From contig OU342809.1 of assembly GCA_910591455.2 (NCBI GenBank), positions 22,336,349-22,400,348 on the forward strand: a DNA stretch of 64,000 bases, in the 5' to 3' direction. The notes beneath the pieces are model-generated. The model did not search any database, was not told the DNA's origin, and saw only the letters and a list, made by a program, of their open reading frames with translations. The position numbers and the translations under genes are program-made. Each line of letters starts with the position of its first letter. Position 1 is the first letter of the stretch. This DNA comes from Pholis gunnellus. Lineage: Eukaryota; Chordata; Actinopteri; Perciformes; Pholidae. Below, one piece after another: positions 33,604-46,722 of this stretch.

Positions 33604-36600
33604 TGCTGACACGCAGCTACATAAACACAGTACAATGCCAGCTATTTCTGCTGCAGCCGGTGCCTTTAATCGTCTATTGGAGTCACGGTAGCATTATTTC
33701 ACTCACCAGTGCGTGTATATGGCTCAATGAATGTGAATCACAATGTCGATATAACTCAGGTACTCTGGACAATAGAGACAGGAGGAGAGAGAGTCAGGTA
33801 GTTAGAGCAGAGAGGCAGATTTATAGATCAGAGAGACAGAACGTGAATGGAAGTGAGAGGCAGAGCTCCCATTCAGTGAATGCAGATACGAAAGGGGACC
33901 TAATGGATGATTATTACATAAACACAAGAGAACTTAATGGGAGCAGTGCAAGCTTTCCCGATGGTTTCCTCTCACATTTTGTTTAGTGATCCAGAGTATT
34001 TTGTCTGTGTTATGACAGAAAGAACAGGGTTTTGAACAGCACTTTAGAATTTTGAGTGATGTAGATGCTGTTTTTAGTATGCCAATGTATATCATCCTTA
34101 TTACTTAAGAACATTTCTTAAAGCTAGAGGGCGGGACTTGTGCATATCATTTTACATATTTATTTTTTTTAATCTGGAGCATCCACTCCAATAACGTAGC
34201 TTCCGCCATACTCCTAGCTGCTGCTCTGTTACTCTGGTCTCTCCCATATGGTAATTACTCTCACTGTCAGAGGAGGGAGACAAAAGATCTGCACTCCAGC
34301 TTTAACTATACCGACATATTATTGTTTTACTTAGTTGTGTGGAACCGCTTTACTGCGCTGGTCCACTGATGTGTTTTTGGTTTGAGAGCACTCCCCACTG
34401 AAAACAAAGGGTAACAGTATAGCATAAGTATATGCTGTATATATACAGTATACAACATTTATCTAAAGTTTGAACATTAGGCACCATACACTACTGGCCA
34501 GACTTAATAACACTGCACAGCAAAAACTTCTGAGGGTATTAAGTCGACCACGGGTGCATTCCATTCCATCCAACTTCTCCTTTGTAAGAGGGAGTTAGTG
34601 TTAATTCTTTATAAAACAAATGATCTCACTTTAAGACCACAGGGAGACATTGTCTCATATGCGCATCAGTCCAAACTTCAGTTTCATGCTCAGGTTATTT
34701 GTCTTACATAAGAACCAACACCTGGTTCAGGAAGTAGCTTCCTTATTGAAAATCTAATAACATTGTCCCCATCGGCCTAAACAAACCTGAACTAAAGGAG
34801 TAAACTCCTCAGAGCTCAAACATATTTCTGAAAAAAACGGGCTGAGAGAAGCTCCCCACCAAAAATGCATCACTCATCAAGAGATGCCAATATTGACTTA
34901 AGGAGTAATTTGGAAGACAGATGGGAAAGTAAGGAGCAGAATTCATGTTTTAATGGGGGGAGGGATTCAAGAGCAGAGGGGAACAAGATATCTCTGGGAT
35001 AAGAACGGGTACATTGTGATTTATTAAATACATGCAGTCATTTTAAAGAAAACGTTCGTTGTTATTCCTCGTGGTATCCTCTACTTGGAGGTCATTAGGG
35101 TGCAGAAAATAGCTCATTGTGTTTTGCATACGAACGATCAAAGACGTCCAGTCTGAAAGAATACAGAGCGAGTTCTGCAGCAACCATGAGACAGACAGAG
35201 CATTACAGAGCAGTTGTAGCTCTAGTGAGTAGCTATACAGACAGGTTGCATCAGTGGGTCTCACAGGAAGCTGGTACATCAGATATACAGTGTGAGTGTG
35301 TGAGAGAGAGAGAGAGAGTATCATAGGGATAAAGACAGACATGCAGCATTAGAGGGAATGCGTTAGTCAGGCAGAGACGGATGAAAAGATTGAGTGAAGG
35401 TGGCGGCATGAAAAAGATGAAAAAAGAGTTTGTCCTTGGTAATGTTTCTGCCGGTATTGCATTATCATGACATCACTGGAAGCTGTCAAGTCAATTCTGT
35501 CTTATTTATGATTTTGCAACTACATGGCACTTCAAGCAATTCACTGCAAATACTAAGACACCATTATGTGCCCTCCAATAAAAAATGATTAGCACTGCTG
35601 AACATGCAGGGTGCATGTTTTGAATGGCACAATAAGTATTGTTTTACAATTTTCTACAAGCTTTTTGGAAGCCCGTTTTTGTACGCAACGGATTTGTGCA
35701 GGTAAAGAATTCACTTCTGTAATTGCCCTATAAATAGCAGTGTGTCTAAAGAGGTTCGTTGTTTTAAAAATGAATGAGCGAACCTGCAGTCCCGCAGCGC
35801 GGTAGTACATTATGAAAACTTCAAGTGTTCAGTGCAGCCATTCACCCTAATTTCACCAGGGAAGTTGGCCCATTTATGATTGCAGCAATAGTCTCAGAGA
35901 TGGCATTTTAATACTCATGATAGCATCTGGGCGCCGCACGCCTACAACCACAGTCTGGCTTCATTAACTGATGCTGTAAATGGAGCTGTTGTTAGTTCTA
36001 ATATATTAAACCCACTTTGCACTGCAGAAAGATAAACATTTGCGATTTAGCCGGTGAACATAACGACAGCATTTAGCAGCTAAAGTAACACACATTCCCC
36101 CAGAGGTGGTGGAGACCAAAGCACAGCCAAAACAAGGTTGAAGTTTGGATTTTGAGAAACTCAACTTTGAATGAATGCTATTGTTGCTCAACGTGTGCAA
36201 GATGTGCGCAGACAATTGTTTGCTGACACGTTGGGCACAACAACTTTTACAAGCCCACAATATGTCAAAAGGGATCGTCAGGTTGTTTCGTAGTTCTGAC
36301 CCTTAAGTGACAAAAGAAAGGATGAAGGCAGCTTTACATACCCAGTGCTTCCTTGCCAGATAACTTGACCGTTTGTATTCTTTTTTAATACCTCACAACT
36401 CTTCTTATTAGAGTCCAGTTTTTCTAAGATGATTTCATGGCAATGAGCATTTTATTTCTGCTGACCAATGGGGAATTACAACTGGTCCATTGTCTTCCAA
36501 TCTTCCAATCAATCACAATCATCTAAAAGCATCCTCATTTCTTGCTACATACTTACTACTTTCAGCCAACTTACTAGCAGTCCACTAGTTTTATTTTTGT

Positions 36601-36839
36601 GATCAATTAAATTAACCTAAAAAGAAAAGAATAACATAGTTTGGTTAAGGTGCTTCCGGCCAAAAAGGATGAGAACCACTGTAAGTGTACTGCTTCTGTT
36701 TATTGTAAGCTATTTATTCCTCTCCCACTGCGCCCAGAGCAGGTCGGGGTACTGTAAACCTACTGTAGTCATCCAACTGTTATTGCAGAGAAATATGCAA
36801 ATTCCTCCTGAATAATGAGGGATTCCTTGAGCACAGAGC

Positions 36840-37140
36840 AAGAAGGGGGGTGGGGAGAGGGGAGAGGGGGGGAGGATAGGGAAGAGAGACGGGGACAGTG
36901 GAGAATGAGTAGGAAAGAAGAGATGTGTAAGGGAGGAAATAAGACGGGGAAGATATTGGGATAGTGGGCGATTGTAGGAGGAAAAGAAAAAGCAGGAAGC
37001 TGCAGAGCCTTGAGACGTCAAAAACAAAAAGGAGGGCAAAAGAGAGAAGTGGGTGAGGAAGGCCTCGGGAAAAGACAGAATGGGGAAGTGTGCGGGGAGA
37101 TGAGGGGTCGGTAATGAGAGAAGGTGTGAGAAGAAGACCT
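36840..37140. repeat. polypurine-biased tract, about 300 bp
   Basis: The + strand is overwhelmingly A and G with few pyrimidines, including G-rich blocks such as ggtggggagaggggagagg. The 171-residue open frame on the minus strand (36710-37225) is Ser/Pro/Leu/Phe-rich purely because of this composition and is not called as a gene. Confidence 0.8.
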
Positions 37141-38583
37141 GAATGTGGTATTTCCCAGTTCCCATGGTAACGCTAGACTGATACCCCCCCCCCCCTCTGT
37201 CTCTCTCTACAACACATATTCTCACATCTTTCTGCTTCTCCCATTTTCATACCCAGTGGGATAACATTCCACACTAAAGTATGCTAAACACATAGTACAT
37301 TATGTGTCCTTGATGGATGGTGATGCTCTCTGCATATTGTATACAGTTGTCGGTGCAAAGCCCCACTCGTGGGTACTCGTGTGTGACGAGAGAAAGAGAG
37401 AGAGGATGACGTACATTTTAAAATGATTCAATTAGACATACTTTCAGATCGCTTGCATTTGCCAGTATGTGTCCTTTATAGTACATAAAGATTTTGGTGA
37501 ATTGAAATTCCTGACTTTGGCGCTCCCAGTGATTGTATGAAAAAAATGGCGGACTGTGAGGCAAATGGTTTAAATAATGAACCGTTTGATACAATTATTA
37601 CAAATGATGGCGAGTGACATTCATGTACAATTAAGAGAAAAGGGCACGGGAGCCATCAGTCATTTATGGGATGCTATGAACACACACAAAATGTACACGT
37701 GGGGGATTTTCAAGTTGAGCAAATAAGCAAAAAGCAGTATGTGTCTCTGGCAGATCGCTGGCTGCTGTGCTCCGACACTAATCGTCAGGGTCAAATTTGG
37801 TGTTGACCCTGTCAACTAGATCCATGTGTAGGGTTAGAGCTCTATAGGTAGCAGCCTGTCACAGATCCCGCTAGGTCGCCATAGGCGGGGCCTTCACACT
37901 GGTGCAGTGGGTTGGCAGAGGGGCGAAGCTGCAAATATTTGCAAATAAATTTCAATGACAGCAGCTAGAAACTAAACTGATGAGGTGGTTTTCAGCCGAG
38001 ATGCCCCACTGGATGATAGAAAAGCCTGTGCACAGAGCACAGTGACATCATTAGGTAATAGTTGAGAGGCGGAGCCTCAATGTGAACACATGATAGGCTT
38101 GACATTAAAGCTTCATTTAATTTAAAACAACTTTTCTCCAATATACCATGTTCTTTATTCATCAAAAGTGTTCCGCTATCTTGCATTCATTGAGGTAGAG
38201 TCTGAGATTTTTTTTTCTGGTTCCTTTAAAGTCACAATGAAATGTATTTGTGAGCATCTTTAGTGAAGCATTTCAAAATGACATCATGAAAACGTCTGTA
38301 CAAACACTATTCTTGTGACAATATTGTTCCGATTATTTTTTTGTGAAGTCAAAATCATGATTGTAAAAATTGTTGACAGGATTCAGCTCTAGTTGGCAGC
38401 AGAAGAACTCCGTGTCTTCAATAGATAAAAACAGGCTTGAAGAATGCTGATAGAGCCCCAGAAAAAGACAGGAATCAAATATTATTTATACGAGCTTATG
38501 AACAAGGCTCCACGAATCTTTACGACGCGGGGATAGTCGTTTCTCCAACCAAACAGACATGTAGAGTTAATAGTTTCCTATAA

Positions 38584-38609
38584 ACACACACACACACACA
38601 CACACACAC
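38584..38609. repeat. (CA)n microsatellite
   Basis: CA run of about 13 units. Confidence 0.95.
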
Positions 38610-40354
38610 TGCATGCAATCGTTTTCTTTCTCTACATTTGCAAGAAGAAGCACCTTGATATATGTTCTTGTTGACAACACATTCACAGTCCTACTGACAG
38701 ACGCTGGCAGAGCATGTCCATTAGATCATTTATTTTGAAAGCTCAGTGCAGTGCTTACACTCTATAAAGTAATGAGCCGCAGACCTCTTGACAGGAGCAT
38801 GTGCGTATTTCAAAACCGGTGGGTGCTTGGGGATTTTCCCAACATCTTGCGCTGTTCAATACCATCACGTTTCAGTTCATTCCACTGTATTTCCATTGTC
38901 ATTGTGCCCACCACTGTAACTCTACACGTCTAACCAATATGTATTAGATCTAAAATGTCCTACATTTGGCAGGATCTCAGGGAAGGGGTTTACACATTGT
39001 GGCTTTCAATCTGTTATGGGCGAAAAATGTTGATTTCATTCTAAAGAAACAAAGACTCGAGGCTTTGACTTGAACGCGTCGGTCACACGAGACATTGTCC
39101 TTAAAACTCCAGCAGCACACCGAATCAAAACTAGTCTTGACCACTCAATTTATTTCATCACAGGTTATTACACATAAGATTTATAATCTGTATTAATCTA
39201 TTTTATGGTGGTATATGGTTTATTGTTTCACTTTGAAGACCGGGATGTTAGAGAAGGTCACGTGTTACCTTCATGGATGTACCTTCGGTGATGCGCATTA
39301 ACACAGAGGTTAGCAGTGCGGCGCAACCGGAGCCTGAGAGTTTGTTATCGCCTCTGCAGGGCCACAGTGACAGAGGGGAGCCGATGTAATCGTACTGATT
39401 CGGTCAGGGAGGCAGGATGGTTAATGGAGTGGTAGTGATTAGATTAGCAGAGGCTGCTGGGCAATGTAGTGTTTCTAATTGAGTTGGTGGGATGTCTGTG
39501 TGTACCGTGTGTGTGTGCGTTCACGTCTTAAGCTAGTCTGTACAGCGGTTATAAGCCTGCCAGGTACAATCGCTTTTATGGGTACTTCACACAAACATGC
39601 AATCATTGCCTCGTCAATCCCATGAACACGCATACAACATGTATCGTTACAGACAAGCAACCCAGGTGTTCATCCTCGCAGCTAAATGTTGCAGTATGGC
39701 TTTTGCCTCACGACACCAATTAAAGTAAATGGCAGCAGATGAACTGCGACGTCGAGAGATAAACAGTCATAGCATGCCAATGAAACACTTGTGCATTCAC
39801 TTACGCACAAGTGAATGCAGATGTGTTGAATACTTAGAGCCTGCATGTGAACAAGCTGCAAACGCTGCAGCTAATATATAGAGAGCTAAATATAGAGAGC
39901 GCTCTCATTAGGATGTTTTACAAAAAGCAATTTCCAGTTACACAACAGCTGCACCATCTGATGAGTAATATCTGTCCCGATGATAGCAACAACACTTCCT
40001 GTATCTGCCGTCACTGACAGAATTCTAAAGATTATTCAGGAATATTTGGGGGACACGGGTAAAAAGATTAAAACCCGACGGTGGTGAAAAAAACGGCAGC
40101 CAACCGGGGTCACCAACAGGGTAACCACAGAGAGAGCTGTAGTGATTTCCATACAGATAAATAGGAGTTAATCACATTTGTATTCTAGAGGAGAACCAGG
40201 ATAGAATAATTATAATAGGATTAGTGTTGATTAGAAAGGGTTCGGTGAGGTAGAAGTAGAGTAAGAAGAGAGGAAGACAAGCCAATGCCAAATTGAGTAA
40301 TAAATGGTTCTGGCTAATGCTGAACAAGTGGCTAAATACTGCGTCCTTTAACAT

Positions 40355-40930
40355 CGTTACGCAGATGACACCCAGTTGTACGTCTCACTTAATCTTGAGA
40401 ATTGATTAACAGAGCTATCTCGATGGCGTCTGCAGCTGAATACTGATAAGTTCTGGTCATTTATCCTGATCACATTTTCAATCAATGATCAGCAGCCTTC
40501 ATTTCCTCTCACCTAGACTGCAGCTCATTGCTTACTTGTCTTAATGGTGCCTGTCTATAAATGCTGCGGAATGCAACAGTAAGACTTCTAACAAACACTA
40601 GATATAGAAAACATATCTCTCCGATCTGAGTAAAGTTACAGAAATAAATGTCTGATTCTGTGGAGTACATATTTAAGTACTTAAGTACTTAAACCCTCTG
40701 TAGTTCGTCTCCGCTTAACATTTCAAATAATGTAACCCATCGTTCTTGCCCAAGACCCTTAATACCTGACAAGCAATTGTTCTTAAAAGTTCTACTGTCT
40801 TAAGACAAAGTGGGAGTGTGCTTTTGCTGTTTTAGCTCCAATACTGTGGAACTAATTGTCAGATCAGCTGAGTCACTGGCATATTTTTAAATCCCTTAGA
40901 AAACCCTCTTGTATAGACTTTACTTTTCAC
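40355..40930 (+). pseudogene. LINE reverse transcriptase remnant (L2-like)
   Basis: The + strand encodes RYADDTQLYVSLNLEN followed by a stop; YADD at 40358-40369 is the reverse-transcriptase active-site motif in the form (YADDTQLY) used by L2/CR1/Rex-type LINEs. Further along, in shifted frames, come LDYCSSLLTC-like and NATVRLLTNT-like stretches (about 40520-40600), and near 40825-40900 an AFAVLAPILWN...LSDQL-like stretch, all in the family's usual order. Stops and frame changes show it is dead and internally deleted. Confidence 0.75.
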
Positions 40931-41154
40931 CAATGGAGGCCTCTCAAGGATTGTCAAGTCATTACAGGTACTGCTGCAAATCACTATCAGTGAAAAGGAG
41001 GAAGCCATGGCAGGATGAGAGAAAGTCGGCGTAACAATAGTCCATTCTAACAGTTAAACAGTCAACTGCAGGAAAGAATTGGACATAAACTACATATGTT
41101 TTTATATAAATGTAACGGAATGAGATTATCTGAGAATAAATATTTCAACACAGC

Positions 41155-41173
41155 GTGTGTGTGTGTGTGTGTG
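41155..41173. repeat. (GT)n microsatellite, short
   Basis: About 9 GT units followed by an interrupted GT-rich stretch to about 41195. Confidence 0.85.
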
Positions 41174-41834
41174 CATAAGTGTGTGTGAATGTGTAATACT
41201 GAAGTCTCAGTGAGACACTGCTGGAGTTATCTAGGTCATAACGGATGAATTTTTAATTGTACTGTATTGAGCTTTATACAGTAACGAAAAAAGAAAATGG
41301 AAAAAGCAGCTAATCTCGTCTGTTAAAAAGCAATGCAGCTGCACGTCTTTGGTTCTTCTTGTTATAAATAGGATTTATACAAATAGTTCCAAAAGACCCT
41401 CCGGGCTCTAATTGTACAGCACCACTTAAACACACATGCATGCTCGCAGATACACACACCTTCCACACACTGAAGCTTCTGTTGCATGCTGGGTCACTGG
41501 GAAGGGAGCTACTGTACTTTACATAAAGGTCACTGGAGATGTTATGGTTACATCATATGCGTCTTAGACCAGTGGCTCCCCAGGACGGGTCCATCAATAC
41601 ATTTCCTATAGGCTGTGTGAGATTATGAACATTTTGCTTTTTACTGCAGAAGAATTCAGTAACAGAGAAATGTAGCTGTAGGCGATACACAACACTTACG
41701 CCACAGAGGAATAAGAGATTTGCAGTTGTATCACAAAGCGCCTGGTAACTGCAGATGCTATCATAAAGCCACTGTGGTACCTAGATAACAACAGGACGTA
41801 ATCTTCACAAGGACCTAAAACGCTGTAGCGGATA

Positions 41835-42075
41835 GCAAAATGCTAACGTCAGCATGCTGGTATGCTCACAATAGCAGGTTTCACAATCCAAATATCACTA
41901 AAATACAGCTGAGGCTGGTGGGAATTTCATTAGTTTTGCAAAGAATTGGACAAATTGAAATGTTGAGCTGGTGAGGGTGCTAGATGAAAAGTTTTTACAA
42001 TTCACGAGGGGGACATCAATCTGCCAAACATCATGTGAATTCATCAAACATTTGTCGACATCTCAATCTTGAAAT
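41835..42075. repeat. GCTAA-rich dispersed repeat, copy
   Basis: Runs from aaaatgctaacgtcagcatg through tacagctgaggctggtggga to gtgctagatgaaaag and gggggacatcaatctgccaa. It shares these blocks with the copies at 25565 and 29095 but extends further into the family's 3' part. It ends about 450 bp upstream of the next necab2 exon. Confidence 0.65.
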
Positions 42076-42523
42076 GCGGTGCTCTAAAGTCAGGGGATCA
42101 ACACGGCGAAATGTCTCATAGAAGAAGTGCGAATTAGGCGCGTTTCATTCAACTGGTTTGGAGCAAATAAACTTGGCTGCGGTGTCGTTTTCGGCAGATT
42201 TTGGTGCTGAAGGCTACGCGTGACAGTTTGTATTCACCGTGTTTCATGTTGTCTGGAGACAAAGACACGCATTCACATTCATATCGGAAAGATTGTGGTG
42301 TAGGTTTAATCATTCAAAAAGTCTAAACTATAAAATGTCAGCCAATGAAGACATACAAAAGTCAATTAAAAAGTCAAGTCAACCTTCATTGTTTCATAAA
42401 GTCCCTTATATACAGTATGCATGTATTTATATATTTGTCTGCTTGTACCAAACACGATTGCTTGAACTTATACGAGTTATCAACACAAAATTGACTTCCG
42501 CTTCTCTCTCTCTTCCTCTGCAG

Positions 42524-42636
42524 TCCTTGCTGCTGATTCGTCAGGAGATGGTGGTTTCCCAGAAGAAGCTTGGCGACTTTTGCGAGGCTCTGAAGCAATA
42601 CCTGAAGAATGTCTCCACTCAGAGAGACTGCTTTCA
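42524..42636 (+). CDS. necab2: necab2 exon (start of ABM-like domain)
   Basis: A strong acceptor (ctctctctcttcctctgcag) is followed in phase 0 by SLLLIRQEMVVSQKKLGDF and then EALKQYLKNVSTQRDCF, ending TTTCA|gtaagt (phase 2). It matches human NECAB2, where LVRQEMAVCPEQLSEF and LRQYLRGT occupy the same places. This starts the C-terminal domain related to the ABM (antibiotic biosynthesis monooxygenase) fold, a dimeric ferredoxin-like alpha/beta barrel. In NECAB proteins it is thought to mediate dimerisation and receptor binding rather than catalysis. The segment gives the first beta strand and the first helix. Confidence 0.95.
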
Positions 42637-44974
42637 GTAAGTCTCACTACTGCTCCACATTTCCACAGCTGCCCTGCTGCTGCTGCTGCTTGTGCAGAGT
42701 GAAGCACCATAATCGCAATCATCTTTAATATTTAATGTGCTCCGTTTTCAGTGTCAGGACCTCACTGTTTTTCTCACTTCATCAAGTACTACCTCAAATA
42801 TTACCTCCTCTGTTCTTTGATGTTCACGCACACACAACATTGTGTGTGCTTTGTGTAGGTAGCTCATCGTCATCTTTCCAAAATCGGAGAAAAAAACGGC
42901 TCTAACTCCCAAGTGGTTTGGATCAGTGAGCTGCTAATATACCGCATAATGCGCATTATATTATACTTTTAATATAGTCTGATATACACATACTGTGCAT
43001 ATTATAAACTTCCTTTGCCTACAACTCTGAGCTGCAGGGTTCCGTGAAACAATCTAATATCCAGAGAGATTTCTCCAGATCCCAGACTCAATAATCTGTA
43101 TGCATAATCCAGAGCCATATACTGCATATGCCCTCGGCAAGACTCCGAAGCTCCGGCTCCACTGCGACTCTATTCGTGTTACAGTTTCTCCCACCAGTTA
43201 CTGCAGCCTGTACTGTGAGATAAGGGGTCCGCGAGAGGGGCAGAGGTGTAAGGCTTGACAACTCCTATAGTAATTAGGTAATTTAAGACATACTGTAAAA
43301 CCCTTGTTCATATTTCATTATTTTACAACATCGATTCATAGTTAAGGTAATTGGGTTTTTCTAACACTGTTTAACAGAAAAAATACTCTTTAATGTCAAA
43401 TTTAACAGACAGAGACAGAGCGAGAGAGAGAGCAGTTTTCCAAAGATGAATGGGGGGGAAAGCTGCCAGTATCCACACAAACTAAAAGCTGTAACTGCTG
43501 CCAAAGGTGTCTCTACTAAATATTGACTGAAGTGGGGGGGGATTGCTTTTTGATGAGCAAGAACTACTATAGCAAGGTCTAATGATGAGTATCTACATTT
43601 AGAGGCAGAACATGAACGATGCAAACGCAGCAAAATCCATATTTTTGTTATGTTTGCACCCACCTCATTACAATGTATTTCACCCCATAGTGAAAATAGT
43701 GCCAGCATATCTTGTACTGAGATGATATCTGTGGGGAGGGGGGCACATATACAGTCATCTGCATGGAAGTTAAATCACGAGAGACAAGTCAGATGAAGAA
43801 ATTATAATTGTTTATGATTAACATATGATATGTGATGACAGAGCCGTTGGTGCTTGGACTCTACAGGGAGATTTATCTTTTCTGGTTATGAAGTGCTGTT
43901 GTGCGCCTCGGGCTCACACTGTGATGGAAAAGTTGGTCACACATAATCAAAGCTCGTAGTGAACCGTGGCAGGAAACGTGAGATTGCACGTCCCTATCTT
44001 TAAAACTCAATGTTATTAAATCTCTTTTGCTGCTGGGAATTTTTTGCAACTGGCAGCTGATCCCAGCACTGTTTCTCCAGCGTTTTCCCTTCTATTGTAA
44101 AAGCAGTTCCAACATTGCCTTTTGTTAAATTGTATGTCTGTACCGTTTAGAGCTAAATGTTAGCATGCAGTTTAGCGTGTTAGCTAAACTAAGATGGTGA
44201 ACCTGGTAAACGGTATACATACCTGCTAAACCACCACCTTTTATGTGGATGTCCAATCAGTGTTGATGGTAAATGTCGTCAATTGAAGCAATAAATTCCT
44301 CAGTGAGGAAGCTTGAGTTCTCCTGCTCGCAGATTCTTAGTTGTCTTTTGTTGCTTTTTTATTTTTGCGAGGAACATGAAGTTGAAACGTGACAAAAAGT
44401 TAAAGAGGGAGAAATCATGAAATCATTCATTGTAATAGTGCTACATTACAAATGAAAATCCAGTGTTTAAAATGTGGGTATACTGCTGAAGTTGGATACT
44501 ATCAGTAACTTTGTCATCCATCCTTTTTTTCAAACAGCATTTTCTGTCATTCCAAACACTTTCAAGCATTTTCAAATTCTGGTTTCTAACAGAAGAGGCC
44601 TTCAGATGAAACTCTGCCGTTATTCTAGGGAGGCTGTTTGCTTTTAGCATTATCTTTTTCATTTGTTACTCTCCAGCGGAGCTCACACACCTCGAGTTCT
44701 TTCTTTTAAAGGCACTTTCACAGGTAGCAGAGAGCAGCAGCCTGTCCCCCCAGTGCCCTCCTCAGGTTGAGGGAAGAACTACCTTTTAGACTGTATATAC
44801 ACTGCTCAGGGCAAGTGATCAAATCCAGTGTTCAGATGGCAGAAAATACAAGAAGTGGCAAAGTATTGCTGATATACATGTTATTAGTCATAGTCATCTG
44901 TCCAGTGGCACTGACTACCAGGTTGCACCTCAAACTGCATGAACAGGACGTTTCTCATGTCACTCTTACTTTGT

Positions 44975-45490
44975 AATTACTTTTTTTGACAGACTATTCT
45001 TTGACTTTTCTTTTTACATAGTATACGATGACTTTTGTTTGGCTTTTTTTTAACATATACCAGGACTTTTTTCGACTTTTTATGTTTTTTTGACATATTA
45101 CTACTTTTTTCAAAACGTTTTTTCAACTTACTAAACTGTTTTTAATGACGTTTTTCGCTATCCTATTACCTCTTTGAGTTTTTGTTACTTTATTATCTTT
45201 CAACATACTATGTTATGACTGTTATGACTTTTTTCCACATACTATCATTTTTCTTTTTACTTTTTATGATAGACTATACTAAGACTTTTTTTAACTTACT
45301 ATACTGTGACTTTTTTTGACTATACTACGATGTTTTATGATTTTTTTAACCAACTATACTACGATTTTTTTATTTCATTTTTTTACATACTATAACATTT
45401 GTGACACATGGCATGACATTTTTTGCCATATGATACTATGACATTTTCATTACTTTTCTTGCCACACCGAACTATGACTTTTATTTTGAC
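44975..45490. repeat. degenerate T-rich tandem repeat
   Basis: The motif (gac)tttttt(gac)atactat(actatgac) recurs roughly every 20-45 bases about fifteen times with heavy divergence. Runs of six to nine T alternate with acatactata-type blocks. It looks like an old minisatellite; the exact period could not be fixed by eye. Confidence 0.75.
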
Positions 45491-46289
45491 TTGTTAATGA
45501 CCTTTGTGTGATTGTAGAAAGCTCTGTGCGTGCACAATGAAAATTGGAAAGTAAATTGTGTTTGTGATAAGAGGTACCCTGAGCAGCCATTTATGCAAAC
45601 GTAATTTCATGCCAAAACAACTACCAAAATTGCAGTGCTCCATCTGATCTGCATAACCACAACCTCAGCTGCTCCGCTCCTCTCACTGTGATGTCAAATG
45701 AAATAGAATCCCGCTGCGTTAATGCTGCTATTCGCTTTTACTGGCACTAAATCAGAGGCCTTTGGGTTTAGTCAAAAACTCGTATCTCGGGACATTGTCG
45801 TACAATGATTTATTTAGCTTTAGTAGTCCATGGTCATTTTGTATAAAATATTTCAGACAGAAGTTAAGACTGTAAACATTTGAAAGAGACTACAGTTAGG
45901 TGGACATGTGATCGACAAAACTAAACGACTGAGTCGCAGAACGTCACCCCGATCCTTGTTTCAGATGTGACAGTTTGATGCCAGGGTGAGCGTCAGGTAC
46001 AAACAGGACAGTCAGCGGCACAGACTGTTGGGGGCGGTTCAAAGCGGATCAATATCTATATATTAAGAATGGATGAAATGACAATGTGCAACATGAAAAG
46101 GGCCACTCGGAGTGACAAACGGTGGACACGTACAGCGAGACGCATCAATGCTCTACTTGAGCATTATGGAGCCCTTGTTCATTACAGCGAAATGTGCCCT
46201 CTGAAGCGCCTCACAGAATTGACCAATAACATCCAGCTTCTCCCACCGGCACTGACCGGGTCACACATTGTTTCATTAGATTATTATTA

Positions 46290-46324
46290 ACACAATGCCA
46301 TTTTTTTTTTAAATGGCATTGTGT
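46290..46324. repeat. perfect inverted repeat, 14-bp arms
   Basis: acacaatgccattt (46290-46303) pairs exactly with aaatggcattgtgt (46311-46324) around a 7-T loop. No element ends or target duplications were identified around it. Confidence 0.92.
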
Positions 46325-46586
46325 CATGTGCTGTGGCATCAATATTGTGCAGGATGAGGAAACTATTCACCATCTTCTTCTCCTGAAACTATTATCGTGT
46401 CTATGTTGTTATTTTAATAATGTCTCTAATGTGCACCTGCTATGATGTATGCTTCCTCATATCACATGTCCTCAGCATCCTCCATCTTTCTTCTCTTTTA
46501 CTCCTTTGCACCTACTCCACCTTTCTCTTCTGTGATGTCGAATCCATCTTTCCCTCTCCATCAACCTACTGCATGCCTGCATATCT

Positions 46587-46608
46587 CCCCCCCCCCCCCC
46601 CCCCCCCC
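46587..46608. repeat. poly(C) run, about 22 C
   Basis: C homopolymer within a roughly 250-bp pyrimidine-rich stretch upstream of the exon acceptor at 46722. Confidence 0.95.
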
Positions 46609-46722
46609 ACCTCTTCTCCCTCCTTGATCCACAAACCATTCTGTCATAACTCACTTCTTCCCCGTCACCTTCCCTCCTCTTATTATCCACTCATTGCCTT
46701 TTCTCCTCCGTCTCCCCTCCAG

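Larger units (their letters stand above)
23908..42523 (+). other. necab2: necab2 giant intron, 18.6 kb
   Basis: The flanking exons join in phase 0 (TTSA / SLLLIRQ). The intron carries most of the mobile-element debris: SINEs at about 24775-25000 and 26480-26725, a hAT remnant at 26739-27430, LINE remnants at about 28800-29020 and 40355-40930, GCTAA-rich dispersed repeats at about 25565-25830, 29095-29330 and 41835-42075, a TG microsatellite at 33132-33219, a perfect 38-bp palindrome at 32296-32333, and a purine-rich tract at about 36840-37140. An AT-rich element beginning agtgctgggcaacg with repeated gcgattaatcgca blocks lies near 30423-30500. No independent gene was recognised; the longer open frames have low complexity or no domain. 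Confidence 0.8.
42637..46722 (+). other. necab2: necab2 intron, 4.1 kb
   Basis: The flanking exons join as CA|T (His), in phase. It holds a minus-orientation fragment of the GCTAA-rich repeat at about 44150-44230, a degenerate tandem repeat at 44975-45490, a hairpin at 46290-46324 and a poly(C) run at 46587-46608 within a long pyrimidine tract leading to the acceptor. No other gene is seen. Confidence 0.85.

Noticed and set aside
33519..33986. 155-residue open frame on the plus strand in the giant intron
   Set aside because: It includes a poly-Gly stretch from the G run, has no splice or start context and no recognisable domain.
36655..36685. hAT-like terminus reading gagaaccactg
   Set aside because: It matches a hAT terminal repeat in reverse, but no partner terminus or target duplication was found nearby, so it was not called as an element.
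36710..37225. 171-residue open frame on the minus strand
   Set aside because: It is the complement of a polypurine tract; the Ser/Pro/Leu/Phe-rich translation has no domain and reflects composition only.
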